The notes beneath the pieces are model-generated. The model ran no database searches, was not told the origin of the DNA, and worked only from the letters and a program-made list of their open reading frames with translations. The position numbers were made by a program, and so were the translations under genes. Positions 53,607-64,000 of a DNA stretch of 64,000 nucleotides are shown here, one piece after another. Position 1 is the first letter of the stretch; every line of letters begins with the position of its first letter. Source of the stretch: Nocardioides sp. cx-173 (GTDB lineage Bacteria > Actinomycetota > Actinomycetes > Propionibacteriales > Nocardioidaceae); the NCBI RefSeq assembly GCF_021117365.1, contig NZ_CP088262.1, positions 4,218,501 to 4,282,500 on the forward strand. The letters are read 5' to 3'.

Positions 53607-54557
53607 ATGCACACCGTCGCCATCCTGGCGCTGGAGGACGTCATCCTCTTCGACCTCGGCACCCCGGTCGAGGTGTTCCGCACCGCCCGGCTGCTCGACG
53701 GTCGGGCGGCCTACCGGGTGCTGGTCGCCGGCCCCGAGCCGGAGGTCGGGGCGGGAGTCGTCTCGCTGCGGGTGCCCCACGGACTGGAGGCGCTCGAGAC
53801 CGCCGACACCATCATCGTGCCGGGCCTCGCCGACCCGCTGCGACCCGTCCCGCAGGCGGTCGTGGCGGCGCTCCGGCAGGCCCACGACGCCGGCACCCGG
53901 GTCGCGTCCATCTGCGTGGGCACGTTCACGCTCGCCGCGACCGGGCTGCTCGACGGGCGCCGCGCCACGACGCACTGGCGCGCCGCGGACCTCCTCGCCG
54001 CCCGCCACCCCGCGATCGACGTCGACCCGGCGGTGCTGTTCGTCGACGAGGGGTCGCTGCTGACCTCGGCCGGCGCCAGCGCCGGCATCGACCTGTGCCT
54101 GCACCTGGTCCGGCGAGACCACGGCGCCGCCGTCGCCGCCGACGCCGCGCGCTCCGCCGTACTGCCACTCACCCGGCCGGGCGGGCAGGCGCAGTTCATC
54201 CTCCGCGACGCGCTGGGTCCGGACGCGACGCCGCTCTCGGCGACGCTGGCCTGGGTGGAGGAGCACGCGCACCGACCCCTGACCCTGCAGGACATCGCCG
54301 ACCGGGCCGGGGTCAGCACCCGCACGCTCAACCGGCGCTTCCGGGAGCAGACCAACATGACGCCCCTCGCGTGGCTCGGGGCGGCCCGGATCCGGCTCGC
54401 CCAGTCGCTGCTGGAGACCACCGACCACTCCGTCGAGCGCATCGCCCACCAGACCGGCTTCGGCTCGGCGGCCAACTTCCGGGCGAAGTTCCGAGCCGCG
54501 CTCGACACCAGCCCGGCGGCGTACCGGCTGGCCTTCGCCACCGTCAGCCGCGGCTGA
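53607..54557 (+). CDS. GlxA-type regulator (DJ-1/PfpI domain plus AraC HTH)
   Basis: A 316-residue regulator. The N-terminal DJ-1/PfpI-like domain (about 3-175) has the elbow Cys in SICVGTFTLAATG and the LTSAGASAGIDLCLHL helix. The AraC-type double HTH (about 215-310) contains LQDIADRAGVSTRTLNRRF and IAHQTGFGSAANFRAKFR. It is divergent from the DUF2269-like gene. Effector and target are unknown. Confidence 0.9.
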   Translation: MHTVAILALEDVILFDLGTPVEVFRTARLLDGRAAYRVLVAGPEPEVGAGVVSLRVPHGLEALETADTIIVPGLADPLRPVPQAVVAALRQAHDAGTRVASICVGTFTLAATGLLDGRRATTHWRAADLLAARHPAIDVDPAVLFVDEGSLLTSAGASAGIDLCLHLVRRDHGAAVAADAARSAVLPLTRPGGQAQFILRDALGPDATPLSATLAWVEEHAHRPLTLQDIADRAGVSTRTLNRRFREQTNMTPLAWLGAARIRLAQSLLETTDHSVERIAHQTGFGSAANFRAKFRAALDTSPAAYRLAFATVSRG

Positions 54558-54559
54558 GC

Positions 54560-55831
54560 TCAGCTCGGGAGCGTGAGCGCAGCGAGCAGCCGCTCCGCCT
54601 TGAGGGCGGCCTCCTCGTGCTCGGAGACGACGTCGGACTGCACGGTGATGCCGCCGCCGGTGCCCAGGAGGTAGCGGCCGTCGCCGGCGGTGGTCAGCGA
54701 GCGGATGACGACGCCGAGGTCGGCGCGGCCGTCGGCGGCCACCCAGCCGAACGCGCCGGCGTACACCCCGCGCGGGGAGTCCTCGACGGCCCGGATGATC
54801 TCCATCGAGCGCAGCTTGGGGGCTCCGGTCATGGAGCCGGCGGGGAACAGCGCGCGCAGCGCCGCCACCGTGGAGACGCCGTCGGCCAGGTGGCCGCGCA
54901 CGGTGGAGACGAGCTGGTGGACGGTCTCGTAGGACTCCACCTCCATCAGCGCCGGGACCCGCACCGTGCCCGGGTCGCAGACCATCGCCAGGTCGTTGCG
55001 CAGGAGGTCGACGATCATCAGGTTCTCCGAGCGGTAGCGCGGGTCGGTGGCCAGCGCCCGGCGGTGCGCCTCGTCGTCGGCGGCGGTGCTCCCTCGCGGC
55101 GTGGTGCCCTTGATCGGCTTGGTCTCCAGGGTGCGGTCGGCCGTGATGAGCGCGTAGCGCTCCGGCGAGGAGCTGAGCAGCCACCCCCGCGCCCCCGCGA
55201 CGTCGTGCTGCAGGAAGCCGGCGTACGGCGCGGGGTTGAGCTGGCGCAGCCGCAGGTAGGCCGCGACGGGGTGCAGGTCGCTCACCGTCTCGCGCCGGTA
55301 GGTGAGGTTGACCTCGTAGGAGTTGCCGGCGTGGAGCTCCTCCTGGACGCGGTCGAAGGCGGCCGCGTAGGTGGCGTTGGGCGGGCCCGGGTGCCGGACG
55401 CCGGGCGCGGGCGTCGGCCGCAGCACCCGGTCCGGGTCGGCGTGCTCGAACAGCCGCACCTGCCGCGCCCGCATCCACACCGCGTCGGGGACCCCGCCCG
55501 GCTCGGCCACCGATGCGGGCAGGTCGGGCCGGCAGGCGTAGCCGAGGTAGCCGAACCACTGGTCCCCGGGCTCACCGCTCGCGAGCCCCTCCTCGAGGAC
55601 CGCGAAGACGTCGTCGCCGACGACCTCGGAGCGACCGCCGGCGTGACGCGTGACCTCGCGCCGGGCCGCGGAGTAGGACAGCGAGACGTCGTCGTCGTCC
55701 AGCCAGCCGATGAGCGAGCGCCGCCCCGACCACTCGCGGGCGCCGCCGCCGTCGAGCCAGAAGCAGCGCGGGTGGGCCGCGGCCACCTCGGCGAAGAGCG
55801 CGGCCGGGTCCCCCTGCGGGCTGTCGGTCAC
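54560..55831 (-). CDS. pabB: Aminodeoxychorismate synthase component I
   Basis: A 423-residue chorismate-binding enzyme. It has SSSPERYALI, the family lysine segment TKPIKGTTPRG, DLLRNDLAMVC, and FPAGSMTGAPKLRSMEII. KPIKGT is the PabB form where anthranilate synthases have PIAGT, with Lys giving a covalent intermediate. GTG 55831 overlaps the pabA stop. With PabA it aminates chorismate for folate p-aminobenzoate. No pabC lyase is seen here. Confidence 0.9.
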   Translation of the reverse strand: MTDSPQGDPAALFAEVAAAHPRCFWLDGGGAREWSGRRSLIGWLDDDDVSLSYSAARREVTRHAGGRSEVVGDDVFAVLEEGLASGEPGDQWFGYLGYACRPDLPASVAEPGGVPDAVWMRARQVRLFEHADPDRVLRPTPAPGVRHPGPPNATYAAAFDRVQEELHAGNSYEVNLTYRRETVSDLHPVAAYLRLRQLNPAPYAGFLQHDVAGARGWLLSSSPERYALITADRTLETKPIKGTTPRGSTAADDEAHRRALATDPRYRSENLMIVDLLRNDLAMVCDPGTVRVPALMEVESYETVHQLVSTVRGHLADGVSTVAALRALFPAGSMTGAPKLRSMEIIRAVEDSPRGVYAGAFGWVAADGRADLGVVIRSLTTAGDGRYLLGTGGGITVQSDVVSEHEEAALKAERLLAALTLPS

Positions 55832-56400
55832 GTCTGGGCCAGGAAGTTGCGCACGAGCGCGGCGCCGTGCTCGGAGAGCACCGACTCGGGGTGGAACTGC
55901 ACGCCGACCAGCGGCAGCTCGCGGTGCGCCACGGCCATCGTCACCCCGCTCACCTCGTCGAGCGCCGTACGGCGCAGGCTGTCGGGCAGCTCGAGTGCGG
56001 CCAGGGAGTGGTAGCGGACCGCGCGGAACCCGTCGGGCACCCCCGCGAAGAGCCCGTCGCCGTCGTGGCGCACGACCGCCGTGACCCCGTGGCCGGGTGG
56101 CACCCGGTCGACCCGACCGCCGTACGCGGCGACGAGGCCCTGCATGCCGAGGCACACGCCGAGCACCGGACGGCGCGCGGCCAGGAGGACCGAGCGACCG
56201 ACCGCGAAGTCGGCCGGGACCCCGGGGTGGCCCGGTCCGGGCGAGAGAACGACGTGGGAGTGGGCCAGCACCTGCTCGGGCGTGACCTCGTCGTGCTGGA
56301 CGACCGCGGGCAGCACGCCGGTGACCTCGGCGACGAGGTGGACGAGGTTCCAGGTGTAGGAGTCGTGGTGGTCGACCACGACGACGTCCGGGGCGACCAT
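55828..56400 (-). CDS. pabA: Aminodeoxychorismate synthase glutaminase component
   Basis: A 190-residue class I glutamine amidotransferase. Triad: Cys in GVCLGMQGL, His and Glu in FHPES near the C-terminus. The start DHHDSYTWNLVHLVAE is the PabA/TrpG strand. Its stop overlaps the PabB GTG. The ATG follows a TAGCCT hexamer that includes the stop of the preceding TrpEG-like gene. Confidence 0.9.
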   Translation of the reverse strand: MVAPDVVVVDHHDSYTWNLVHLVAEVTGVLPAVVQHDEVTPEQVLAHSHVVLSPGPGHPGVPADFAVGRSVLLAARRPVLGVCLGMQGLVAAYGGRVDRVPPGHGVTAVVRHDGDGLFAGVPDGFRAVRYHSLAALELPDSLRRTALDEVSGVTMAVAHRELPLVGVQFHPESVLSEHGAALVRNFLAQT

Positions 56401-56406
56401 GAGGCC

Positions 56407-56412
56407 AGGCTA
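56407..56412 (-). promoter_or_regulatory. Candidate -10 hexamer TAGCCT, contains the TrpEG-like stop codon
   Basis: Six nucleotides before ATG 56400. Its TAG (56412-56410) is the stop of the upstream gene. Confidence 0.45.
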
Positions 56413-58323
56413 GGGCCGCGGGCCGTCGAGGAGCAGTCCCACGACGAGCTCGTGGAGGAGGTCGTAGCCGCGCTCGGTGAGGATCGACTCGGCGTGGAAC
56501 TGGATGCCGCGGTAGTGCGGCCCGGCCAGCGAGCTGATGTCCCCGGTCTCGGGGTCGGCATCGACCGAGACGCCGGCCGGCAGCGGAGCCTCGCCCTGGC
56601 GGCCCACGAACGTGTTGTAGAAGCCGACCCGCTCGGTGCGCCCCTCGATCTGCACCTGCGACTGGGTGCCCTGGAAGACGATGTCCTTGTAGGTCAGAGG
56701 GATCCCGAGCTCGTGGCACAGCGCCTGGTGGCCCAGGCACACCGCGAGGAAGGGCCGCTCGTCGGCCAGGAGGGACGACACGGCCTCACGCAGGCGCGCC
56801 ATCTTGGGATCGGCGTCGTCGCGCGGGTCGCCGGGGCCCGGTCCCACGATGACCAGATCGAAGCCGTCGAGGCAGCCGGCGACGTAGTCCTCGTGGCGCA
56901 CCACGGTGCTGGTGAGGCCGAGGACGCCGAGCACGTGGCGCAGCATGTTCACGAAGTCGTCCTCGCCGTCGAGGATCACCACGCTGCGACCGGCCAGGCG
57001 CGGGTCGGGCGGGGCGCCGGCCTGGTCGGTGAGCCAGAACCGGCTGAGCCGGCGGTTGCGCGCGTTGAGGGCGAGCAGCACGTCCTCGTCGTTGACCAGC
57101 TCGGCGACGTTGACGTCGGGCACCGGCGCCGCCGGGACCAGTCCGAACGCGCGCAGGATGCCGGCCGCCTTGGCGTGCGTCTCGGCCACCTCGTACGCCG
57201 GGTCGGAGTCGCGCACCAGCGTGGCCCCCGCGGTCACCTTGAGGCTGCCGTCCAGGCCGACGTCGGCGGAGCGGATCACGATCGGGCTGTCGACGACCGG
57301 GCCACCCACGGCGTCGCGGCCCAGGACGGCCAGCGCGGCGCCGTAGTAGCCGCGCCCCTCGGTCTCGTACTTCTTGATCAGCCGGCAGGCGTTCTCCACC
57401 GGGCTGCCGGTGACCGTGGCGGCGTACATGGTGTCGCGCAGGACCTCGCGCGGGTCGCGGTCGGTGCGGCCGGCGAGCAGGTACTCGGTGTGCACCAGGT
57501 GGGTCATCGGCTTGAGGAACGGCCCGAGCACCTGGCCGCCCTCGTGGCAGATGTCGCACATCATCTTCAGCTCCTCGTCGACGACCATGAAGAGCTCGTA
57601 GATCTCCTTCTCGTCGTGGAGGAAGTCGAGGAGCTGGTCGTGCACCGAGCCGGAGCGCGGGATGCGGAAGGTGCCGCTGATCGGGTTCATCCGCACGTCG
57701 CCGCCGTGGATGGACACGTGCCGCTCGGGGCTGGCGCCGATCAGGTAGCGGTCGCCGGTGAAGAACAGGTAGGTCCAGTAGGCGCCGCGCTCGCGCTCGA
57801 GCAGGTTCTTCAGGACGGTGAGCGCGACCTGCGGGCCCCAGTCGGCGACCTTCGCCCGGTAGTGGCGCCCGATCACCAGGTTGGCGCCCTCGCCCTGCCC
57901 GATCTCGTCGCTGATGATCGCCTTGACCAGCTCGCCGTACTCCTCGTCGCCGGTCTCGAAGCCGCCGCGGTCGGTGAACTCCACCGGCACCTCGTCGATC
58001 GCCTCGATGATCTCCGCGACCGAGAACTCCAGCTCGGTCTCGACGTCGACGACCACGAGCGGGGCGCAGTCGTCGTGGGCCTCGAAGCCGCGCTCGGCGA
58101 CCTGGCGGAACGGGATGGCCAGCAGCCGGTCGGCGAGGTGGCCCTCGACCGGCACCCCCTCGTCGAGCGGTACGTCGAGCAGCGACTCGACCACGCTGCG
58201 CCGCCCGCCCACCAGCCCGACGGTGTCGCGGTCGCCCGCCCGGGTCGAGCGCCGGATGATCGCCCAGGCCTCGTGCCCCTGGAGCGCGGCGATGGCGTCC
58301 CGGGCAGCGGAGGTCTCAGACAT
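56410..58323 (-). CDS. Fused chorismate aminating enzyme (TrpE/PhzE-TrpG type)
   Basis: A 637-residue fusion. Residues about 1-425 are a chorismate-binding domain (NPISGTFRIP, HEGGQVLGPF, YAATVTGSPVENACRL, RGYYGAALAVLG) and about 440-637 a glutaminase (Cys in VCLGHQALC, final QFHAES where many relatives have HPE). The fusion and the wording of the first domain are closest to PhzE-like 2-amino-deoxyisochorismate synthases, but no phz genes are near, so anthranilate formation is possible. It is upstream of pabA and co-directional. Confidence 0.85.
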   Translation of the reverse strand: MSETSAARDAIAALQGHEAWAIIRRSTRAGDRDTVGLVGGRRSVVESLLDVPLDEGVPVEGHLADRLLAIPFRQVAERGFEAHDDCAPLVVVDVETELEFSVAEIIEAIDEVPVEFTDRGGFETGDEEYGELVKAIISDEIGQGEGANLVIGRHYRAKVADWGPQVALTVLKNLLERERGAYWTYLFFTGDRYLIGASPERHVSIHGGDVRMNPISGTFRIPRSGSVHDQLLDFLHDEKEIYELFMVVDEELKMMCDICHEGGQVLGPFLKPMTHLVHTEYLLAGRTDRDPREVLRDTMYAATVTGSPVENACRLIKKYETEGRGYYGAALAVLGRDAVGGPVVDSPIVIRSADVGLDGSLKVTAGATLVRDSDPAYEVAETHAKAAGILRAFGLVPAAPVPDVNVAELVNDEDVLLALNARNRRLSRFWLTDQAGAPPDPRLAGRSVVILDGEDDFVNMLRHVLGVLGLTSTVVRHEDYVAGCLDGFDLVIVGPGPGDPRDDADPKMARLREAVSSLLADERPFLAVCLGHQALCHELGIPLTYKDIVFQGTQSQVQIEGRTERVGFYNTFVGRQGEAPLPAGVSVDADPETGDISSLAGPHYRGIQFHAESILTERGYDLLHELVVGLLLDGPRP

Positions 58324-58329
58324 GACGGC

Positions 58330-58335
58330 AGCCTA
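58330..58335 (-). promoter_or_regulatory. Candidate -10 hexamer TAGGCT
   Basis: Six nucleotides before ATG 58323; leaderless spacing. Confidence 0.45.
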
Positions 58336-58398
58336 GTTGTCCGGCGCCTCGCGGAGAGCCCCGTCCCGTCCGGTGGCTGCGCGGGGCGGACCTCGACC

Positions 58399-59859
58399 TC
58401 AGTCCCGGGCGAGGACGAAGAGCCCGCCGCCCGCGGAGAGCAGGACGTGCTCGTCGTTGACCTCGATCTCGCTGACGACCATGCCGGTGTCGCGGCGCCG
58501 CGTCTCGCCGGTCTCCTCGTCCACGAGGAGCAGCCCCGGGACGGCGTACTGAGGGACGAGCCAGGTGCCGTCGACCTCCTCGGCCCGGTCGACCTCGGCG
58601 TCGGCGTTCGGGCCGGTCACCGGCGCCCGCCACCGCTCGGATCCGTCCGCCAACGACCAGGCGACGAGCACGTTGCTCTCCTCGTCGTTGACCGCCATCA
58701 CGGCCAGGTCGCCCCAGACCGCCACGATGGTGCTCGGCGCGGGCTTCTCCCAGAGCGGCTCGCCGTCGGGACCGACCGCCACCAGGGTGGTGGCGACGTC
58801 CTGCGCCCCGTCCTCGCACGCGCACTCCATCACCTCCAGCAGCACGGCGCCGGTCTCGTCGTCGCCCCCGACGACGCTGGCCACGAGGGGATCGTCGGCG
58901 TCCGCCGGGTAGGTCCAGCGGAGCTCGCCGGACCCGGCGTCGCGCGCCTCCACGCCGCTGGGCCACGACTGCCCCTGCCCGGTGGTCGCACGCGCGACCG
59001 CCCGCTCACGCAGGTTGCCGCCACCTCCGGACGCCCCCGTCACGGCCGTCTCGCTCAGGACGGCCAGGTCGCCGACCACGCGCAGCTCATCCGCGCGAGC
59101 GAGCTCGAGGTCCTCCTGGAAGCCGACCTCACCGTCAGCGGGGTCGACCCGGCTCAGACGCAGGCCACCGTCGGAGGCCCCGGTCTCATGGACGACGATG
59201 ACCTCGCCGTCGACGTCGTCGAGATCGAGGCTCCTCGGGGGCGGCGAATCGAAGTCGCCCGTGAGCCACACGCACGACAGCTCCTCACCGGAGGCCGGGT
59301 CGTAGGCCGCGACCCGCGGGGCCCGGCCGCCGGGGTGGCTGAGCGTCACCAACCGGTCGTCGAGCAGCCCGAGGCCCGGCGCGGAGTCGTGCTCGAAGCC
59401 CCGCATCCAGCGCAGCTCGCCCGCGGGCAGGTCGACGCCACCGAACCAGCTGTAGAAGCCCAGGTCAGGCCCGCCGCCCGAGTCCACCACCGTCACCGCG
59501 TCCGCCCCGTCCACGAGGACGACCGGGTCCACCTCCATCCCGCTGGTCCACATTCCCGACTCCAGCTCCCCCAGCGGCGCTCCGAGTCGAGGCAGCCGCT
59601 CGAGCGCGGCGCTCCGCAGTGCGCGGACGCGGTCCAGGGGCACCGAGCCGTCGTCGTACGGCGCTGTGGGGTCGAGCTCGTCGGCCGCGACGAGGGGGAG
59701 GCCGCTGCCGGCGTCCACCTCGTCCATCGAGACGCTCGTGCCGCCGTCGGCCGAGCAGCGGCTCTGCCAGCGCTCGATGCCCTGCCAGACGCCGAGCCCC
59801 GCGACCACGAGCACACCGGACACCACCAGCGGGAGGCGCTTGCCCCTCAGATTCGTCAC
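58399..59859 (-). CDS. PQQ-repeat-like beta-propeller membrane-anchored protein
   Basis: A 486-residue protein. One N-terminal helix (about 10-26) anchors it outside the membrane. The rest has repeated units such as VEARDAGSGELRWTYPA, VAVGPDGEPLWEKPAP and VAWSLADGSERWRAPV, the W-docking pattern of quinoprotein-like propellers. A CACED segment adds a Cys pair. GTG 59859 is chosen because the anchor helix follows directly. Probably a binding or scaffolding protein; no enzyme motif seen. Confidence 0.75.
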   Translation of the reverse strand: MTNLRGKRLPLVVSGVLVVAGLGVWQGIERWQSRCSADGGTSVSMDEVDAGSGLPLVAADELDPTAPYDDGSVPLDRVRALRSAALERLPRLGAPLGELESGMWTSGMEVDPVVLVDGADAVTVVDSGGGPDLGFYSWFGGVDLPAGELRWMRGFEHDSAPGLGLLDDRLVTLSHPGGRAPRVAAYDPASGEELSCVWLTGDFDSPPPRSLDLDDVDGEVIVVHETGASDGGLRLSRVDPADGEVGFQEDLELARADELRVVGDLAVLSETAVTGASGGGGNLRERAVARATTGQGQSWPSGVEARDAGSGELRWTYPADADDPLVASVVGGDDETGAVLLEVMECACEDGAQDVATTLVAVGPDGEPLWEKPAPSTIVAVWGDLAVMAVNDEESNVLVAWSLADGSERWRAPVTGPNADAEVDRAEEVDGTWLVPQYAVPGLLLVDEETGETRRRDTGMVVSEIEVNDEHVLLSAGGGLFVLARD

Positions 59860-59909
59860 GCGGCCGATCAGACCACACGGGGGCCGTGGTCGCGGGGAAA
59901 CGCCCGCCG

Positions 59910-62108
<2,199 letters not shown>

Positions 62109-62180
62109 CGAACATGTCCCCTCGAGCACCAGACGGCCATGACCCACCGGACCACGGCGAGCAAGTCCTCAAGCCTATAC

Positions 62181-62193
62181 GGCGTGCCACGCC
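62181..62193. promoter_or_regulatory. Perfect palindrome just upstream of a TATAGG hexamer
   Basis: GGCGTG-C-CACGCC, next to the sequence CTATAC (62174-62179; reverse GTATAG). It would overlap the spacer of a promoter reading toward the helicase, where an operator is expected. Confidence 0.35.
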
Positions 62194-62362
62194 GCCTGCG
62201 GAGGGTTCTCCAGAAGGGCGGAGACCCCGCTCCGGCGCGTCGTGCTCTGCGCCACGAACGGGGTCCCCGTGGTGGTCGGAACCGGTCTCCCGCGATCCCC
62301 CCAGACCCTCGGGTGACCGTGTCCCGTAGCCGGCGGCTGTACGTCCCCGACCCTGGGAACGC

Positions 62363-62390
62363 TACGTACGCGGTTGCCACATCCAGTCAA
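62363..62390 (-). promoter_or_regulatory. Promoter-like pair upstream of the helicase
   Basis: On the reverse strand TTGACT (62390-62385) is followed after 16 nt by TACGTA (62368-62363). If used it would give the helicase a leader of about 245 nt. Confidence 0.35.
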
Positions 62391-62496
62391 CCGCGCGGCC
62401 ACGCTTCACCCAGCGATTGGTAACAGAGCACCCACAAGGGACCCTCAGCCGATCCACAAATCCACCGTCGGCGGGCCCTCGGCGGCCCCGAACGGG

Positions 62497-63264
62497 CTAC
62501 TTCTTCCGGCTGAGGAAGGCCAGCATGGCCTCGCGGGCCTCGTCGGAGGCGAACAGCGCGCCGCTCAGGGCGGCCATCTCGTCCCCGCGGGCGGCGATCC
62601 GGTCGAGGATGTCGACGGCGAGGAGCCGCTTGGTCTCGCGCAGACCCTGCGCGGAGCCGGTGACCAGCGACGCGACCACCGCGGCGACCGCGGCGTCCAG
62701 CTCGTCCGCGGGCACCGCCCGGGTCACCAGGCCCATGTCGACGGCCTCGGCCGCGGTGAACGGCTCGCCGGTGAGGAAGGCCAGCGACGCGGCGCGCGAG
62801 GTGAGCCGGGGCAGCACGGTGAGCGAGATGGCGGCGGGGGCGAGCCCGAGCTTGACCTCGGTGAGCGCGAACGTCGCCTCGGCGGCGGCCACCACGATGT
62901 CGCAGGCGGCGACCAGGCCGATGCCACCGGCGCGGACGGCGCCCTGGAGGCGGGTGACGACCGGCTTGCGGAGCGAGACGATCTGGCGCTGCATCTCCAC
63001 GAGGACCTTGGCGCCCTGCTCCATGCTCCCGGACGCGGCCTCGGAGAGGTCGGCCCCCGAGCAGAACACCCGACCGGTGGCCTGCAGGACGACGACCTTG
63101 ACGTCGTTGTCCACGTCGACCGTCTCGAGGTGGCCGAAGAGCTCGCCGACGAGCTGCTGGGAGAGCGCGTTGCGGTTGTGCGGCGAGTCCAGCGTGATGG
63201 TCGCGACGCCGTCGCCGACCTCGAGGTGGACGAGCTCGTCGGCGGGAGGGGTGACGTTCGACAT
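62497..63264 (-). CDS. Enoyl-CoA hydratase/isomerase family protein
   Basis: A 255-residue crotonase-fold protein. It has the oxyanion strands VFCSGADLSEA and QGAVRAGGIGLVAACDIVVAA, and the catalytic region ALTEVKLGLAP, in which a Glu normally sits. The last residues, LAFLSRKK, match the family end. ATG 63264 is chosen over 63273 because GGAT precedes it at the usual distance. It acts in fatty acid or amino acid CoA pathways; exact step not determined. Confidence 0.88.
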   Translation of the reverse strand: MSNVTPPADELVHLEVGDGVATITLDSPHNRNALSQQLVGELFGHLETVDVDNDVKVVVLQATGRVFCSGADLSEAASGSMEQGAKVLVEMQRQIVSLRKPVVTRLQGAVRAGGIGLVAACDIVVAAAEATFALTEVKLGLAPAAISLTVLPRLTSRAASLAFLTGEPFTAAEAVDMGLVTRAVPADELDAAVAAVVASLVTGSAQGLRETKRLLAVDILDRIAARGDEMAALSGALFASDEAREAMLAFLSRKK

Positions 63265-63319
63265 GGCGGTCATCCTGCCGCACCCCATCCGCGGGGCGCA
63301 CGGTGACGAAGTCCTTCAC

Positions 63320-64000
63320 ATGCGCTCTCGACTGATCTACGCCGGCTTCGGGCTGCTCGCCGCCCTCCTGGGGGTGGGCGCCGGCCACCTGACCGCCTCG
63401 CTGCTCGACCCGGCGTCCTCGCCCGTCTTGGCCGTGGGCTCCACGGTGATCGACCTGACGCCCACCCCGATGAAGGAGTGGGCCATCCGGGAGTTCGGCA
63501 GCAGCGACAAGACGATCCTGGTCGGGTCGGTGCTGGTCGGCGTGCTCCTGCTCGCCGCCGTCGCCGGGCTGCTGGCCCGCCGGCGGCTCGCCCTCGGCGC
63601 GGGCCTGCTCCTGCTGCTCGTCGGGGTGGCCGCGGCCGCGGCGATGTCGCGCCCCACCGCCGACCTGACGGACCTGCTCCCCGCGCTCGTGACCGCCCTC
63701 GCCGGTGTCGGCGCCCTCGCCTGGCTCGACCGGGCCTACCGCTCCAGACGTCGCAGCGCAGCGGCCGCCGCCGAGGGCGCGGGGCCCAGCCGGCGCGGGG
63801 TGGTCGTCGCCGCAGCCGTCGTCGCCGTCGCCGCCGCGGCGCTCGGAGGCGCCGGTCGGGTCATCGGCCGCCTGCGCAGCCGTCCGGAGGACGTGGACCT
63901 GCCCACGGCGGCGGATCCCTCGCGCGCCCTTCCGGAGGGCATCGAGGGGCGGGTGCCCGGCATGACGCCGTTCCGGACGCCCAACAAGGACTTCTACCGG
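63320..64000 (+). CDS. Membrane-anchored molybdopterin-dependent oxidoreductase, N-terminal part
   Basis: The open frame from ATG 63320 continues through the right edge (227 codons). About five hydrophobic helices (including LIYAGFGLLAALLGVGAGHL and VVVAAAVVAVAAAALGG) are followed by GMTPFRTPNKDFYR, the start of sulfite-oxidase-like molybdopterin domains. The catalytic part lies outside the window. Substrate and cofactor details are therefore unknown. Confidence 0.8.
   Translation, partial: MRSRLIYAGFGLLAALLGVGAGHLTASLLDPASSPVLAVGSTVIDLTPTPMKEWAIREFGSSDKTILVGSVLVGVLLLAAVAGLLARRRLALGAGLLLLLVGVAAAAAMSRPTADLTDLLPALVTALAGVGALAWLDRAYRSRRRSAAAAAEGAGPSRRGVVVAAAVVAVAAAALGGAGRVIGRLRSRPEDVDLPTAADPSRALPEGIEGRVPGMTPFRTPNKDFYR

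Larger units (their letters stand above)
62109..62496. other. 388-bp region without a gene between helD-like and enoyl-CoA hydratase genes
   Basis: No coding frame with convincing codon bias is visible. It holds the helD-type 5' region, with a palindrome at 62181-62193, a possible -10 at 62174-62179 (reverse strand) and a promoter-like pair at 62363-62390. Confidence 0.6.

Noticed and set aside
62148..62402. Short open frames in the gap upstream of the helicase
   Set aside because: They overlap one another on both strands, have no codon bias or ribosome site and match no family.

Overview
The window is a chromosomal stretch of a high-GC actinobacterium. Base composition (roughly 70% G+C or more, strong G/C bias at third codon positions), frequent GTG starts, many overlapping gene ends and the gene families present (DevR/DevS, PucR, PknB-type kinases, HelD, mycobacterial-type acyl-CoA desaturase) fit the Nocardioidaceae, most likely Nocardioides or a close relative. 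This is an inference from content, not from a marker gene. No rRNA, tRNA, CRISPR array, phage gene or transposase was seen.

Layout. 1-3.3 kb: an N-acetylglucosamine-type PTS locus (EIIC and a DasR/NagR-like GntR leftward; SIS-family deaminase, EIIB, EIIA and a HAD phosphatase rightward) around one palindromic operator. 3.3-7 kb: acyl-CoA desaturase with its ferredoxin reductase, divergent from a PucR-type regulator. 7-15.1 kb: SGNH lipoprotein, amidohydrolase, an MFS exporter with an apparent internal deletion, a Ser/Thr kinase divergent from an ECF sigma factor coupled to an M1 metallopeptidase lipoprotein. 15.1-26 kb: a low-oxygen/energy-stress island with Hsp20, a DUF1269 protein, DevR and DevS homologues, a double universal stress protein, and the arginine deiminase pathway (arcD-like transporter, arcA, arcB, arcC). 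Near-identical 14-bp palindromes of the DevR type lie in several of its intergenic gaps.

26-34.8 kb: a nucleoside-diphosphate-sugar epimerase-like protein, a second Ser/Thr kinase, a three-gene 2-oxo acid dehydrogenase operon (E1alpha, E1beta, E2), an SRPBCC protein, a CDF metal exporter and a glutathionyl-hydroquinone reductase-like enzyme. 34.9-42.6 kb: a leftward operon of DUF2126-transglutaminase, circularly permuted ATP-grasp/alpha-E fusion, second transglutaminase and a zinc-ribbon metallopeptidase, a set predicted from comparative genomics to make or cut peptide bonds. It lies between two copies of a long palindromic element, and its first gene junction carries five tandem 11-bp units that form a ladder of overlapping start and stop codons.

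42.7-53.4 kb: aminotransferase, VanZ protein, TetR regulator with two operators before a carotenoid oxygenase, a DDAH-like hydrolase divergent from an FCD-type GntR, a holin-like membrane protein coupled to a low-molecular-weight phosphatase and a fructosamine-kinase-family protein (a likely protein-deglycation pair), an MprAB-like two-component system with a lipoprotein, and two small membrane proteins. 53.6-64 kb: a GlxA-type regulator, aminodeoxychorismate synthase (PabA, PabB), a PhzE/TrpEG-like fusion, a PQQ-repeat protein, a HelD-type helicase with a long untranslated leader region, an enoyl-CoA hydratase and the start of a membrane-anchored molybdopterin oxidoreductase. Across the window a TANNNT-like hexamer recurs 5-7 nt before start codons, pointing to widespread leaderless transcription; at four tandem gene junctions this hexamer contains the TAG stop codon of the preceding gene.
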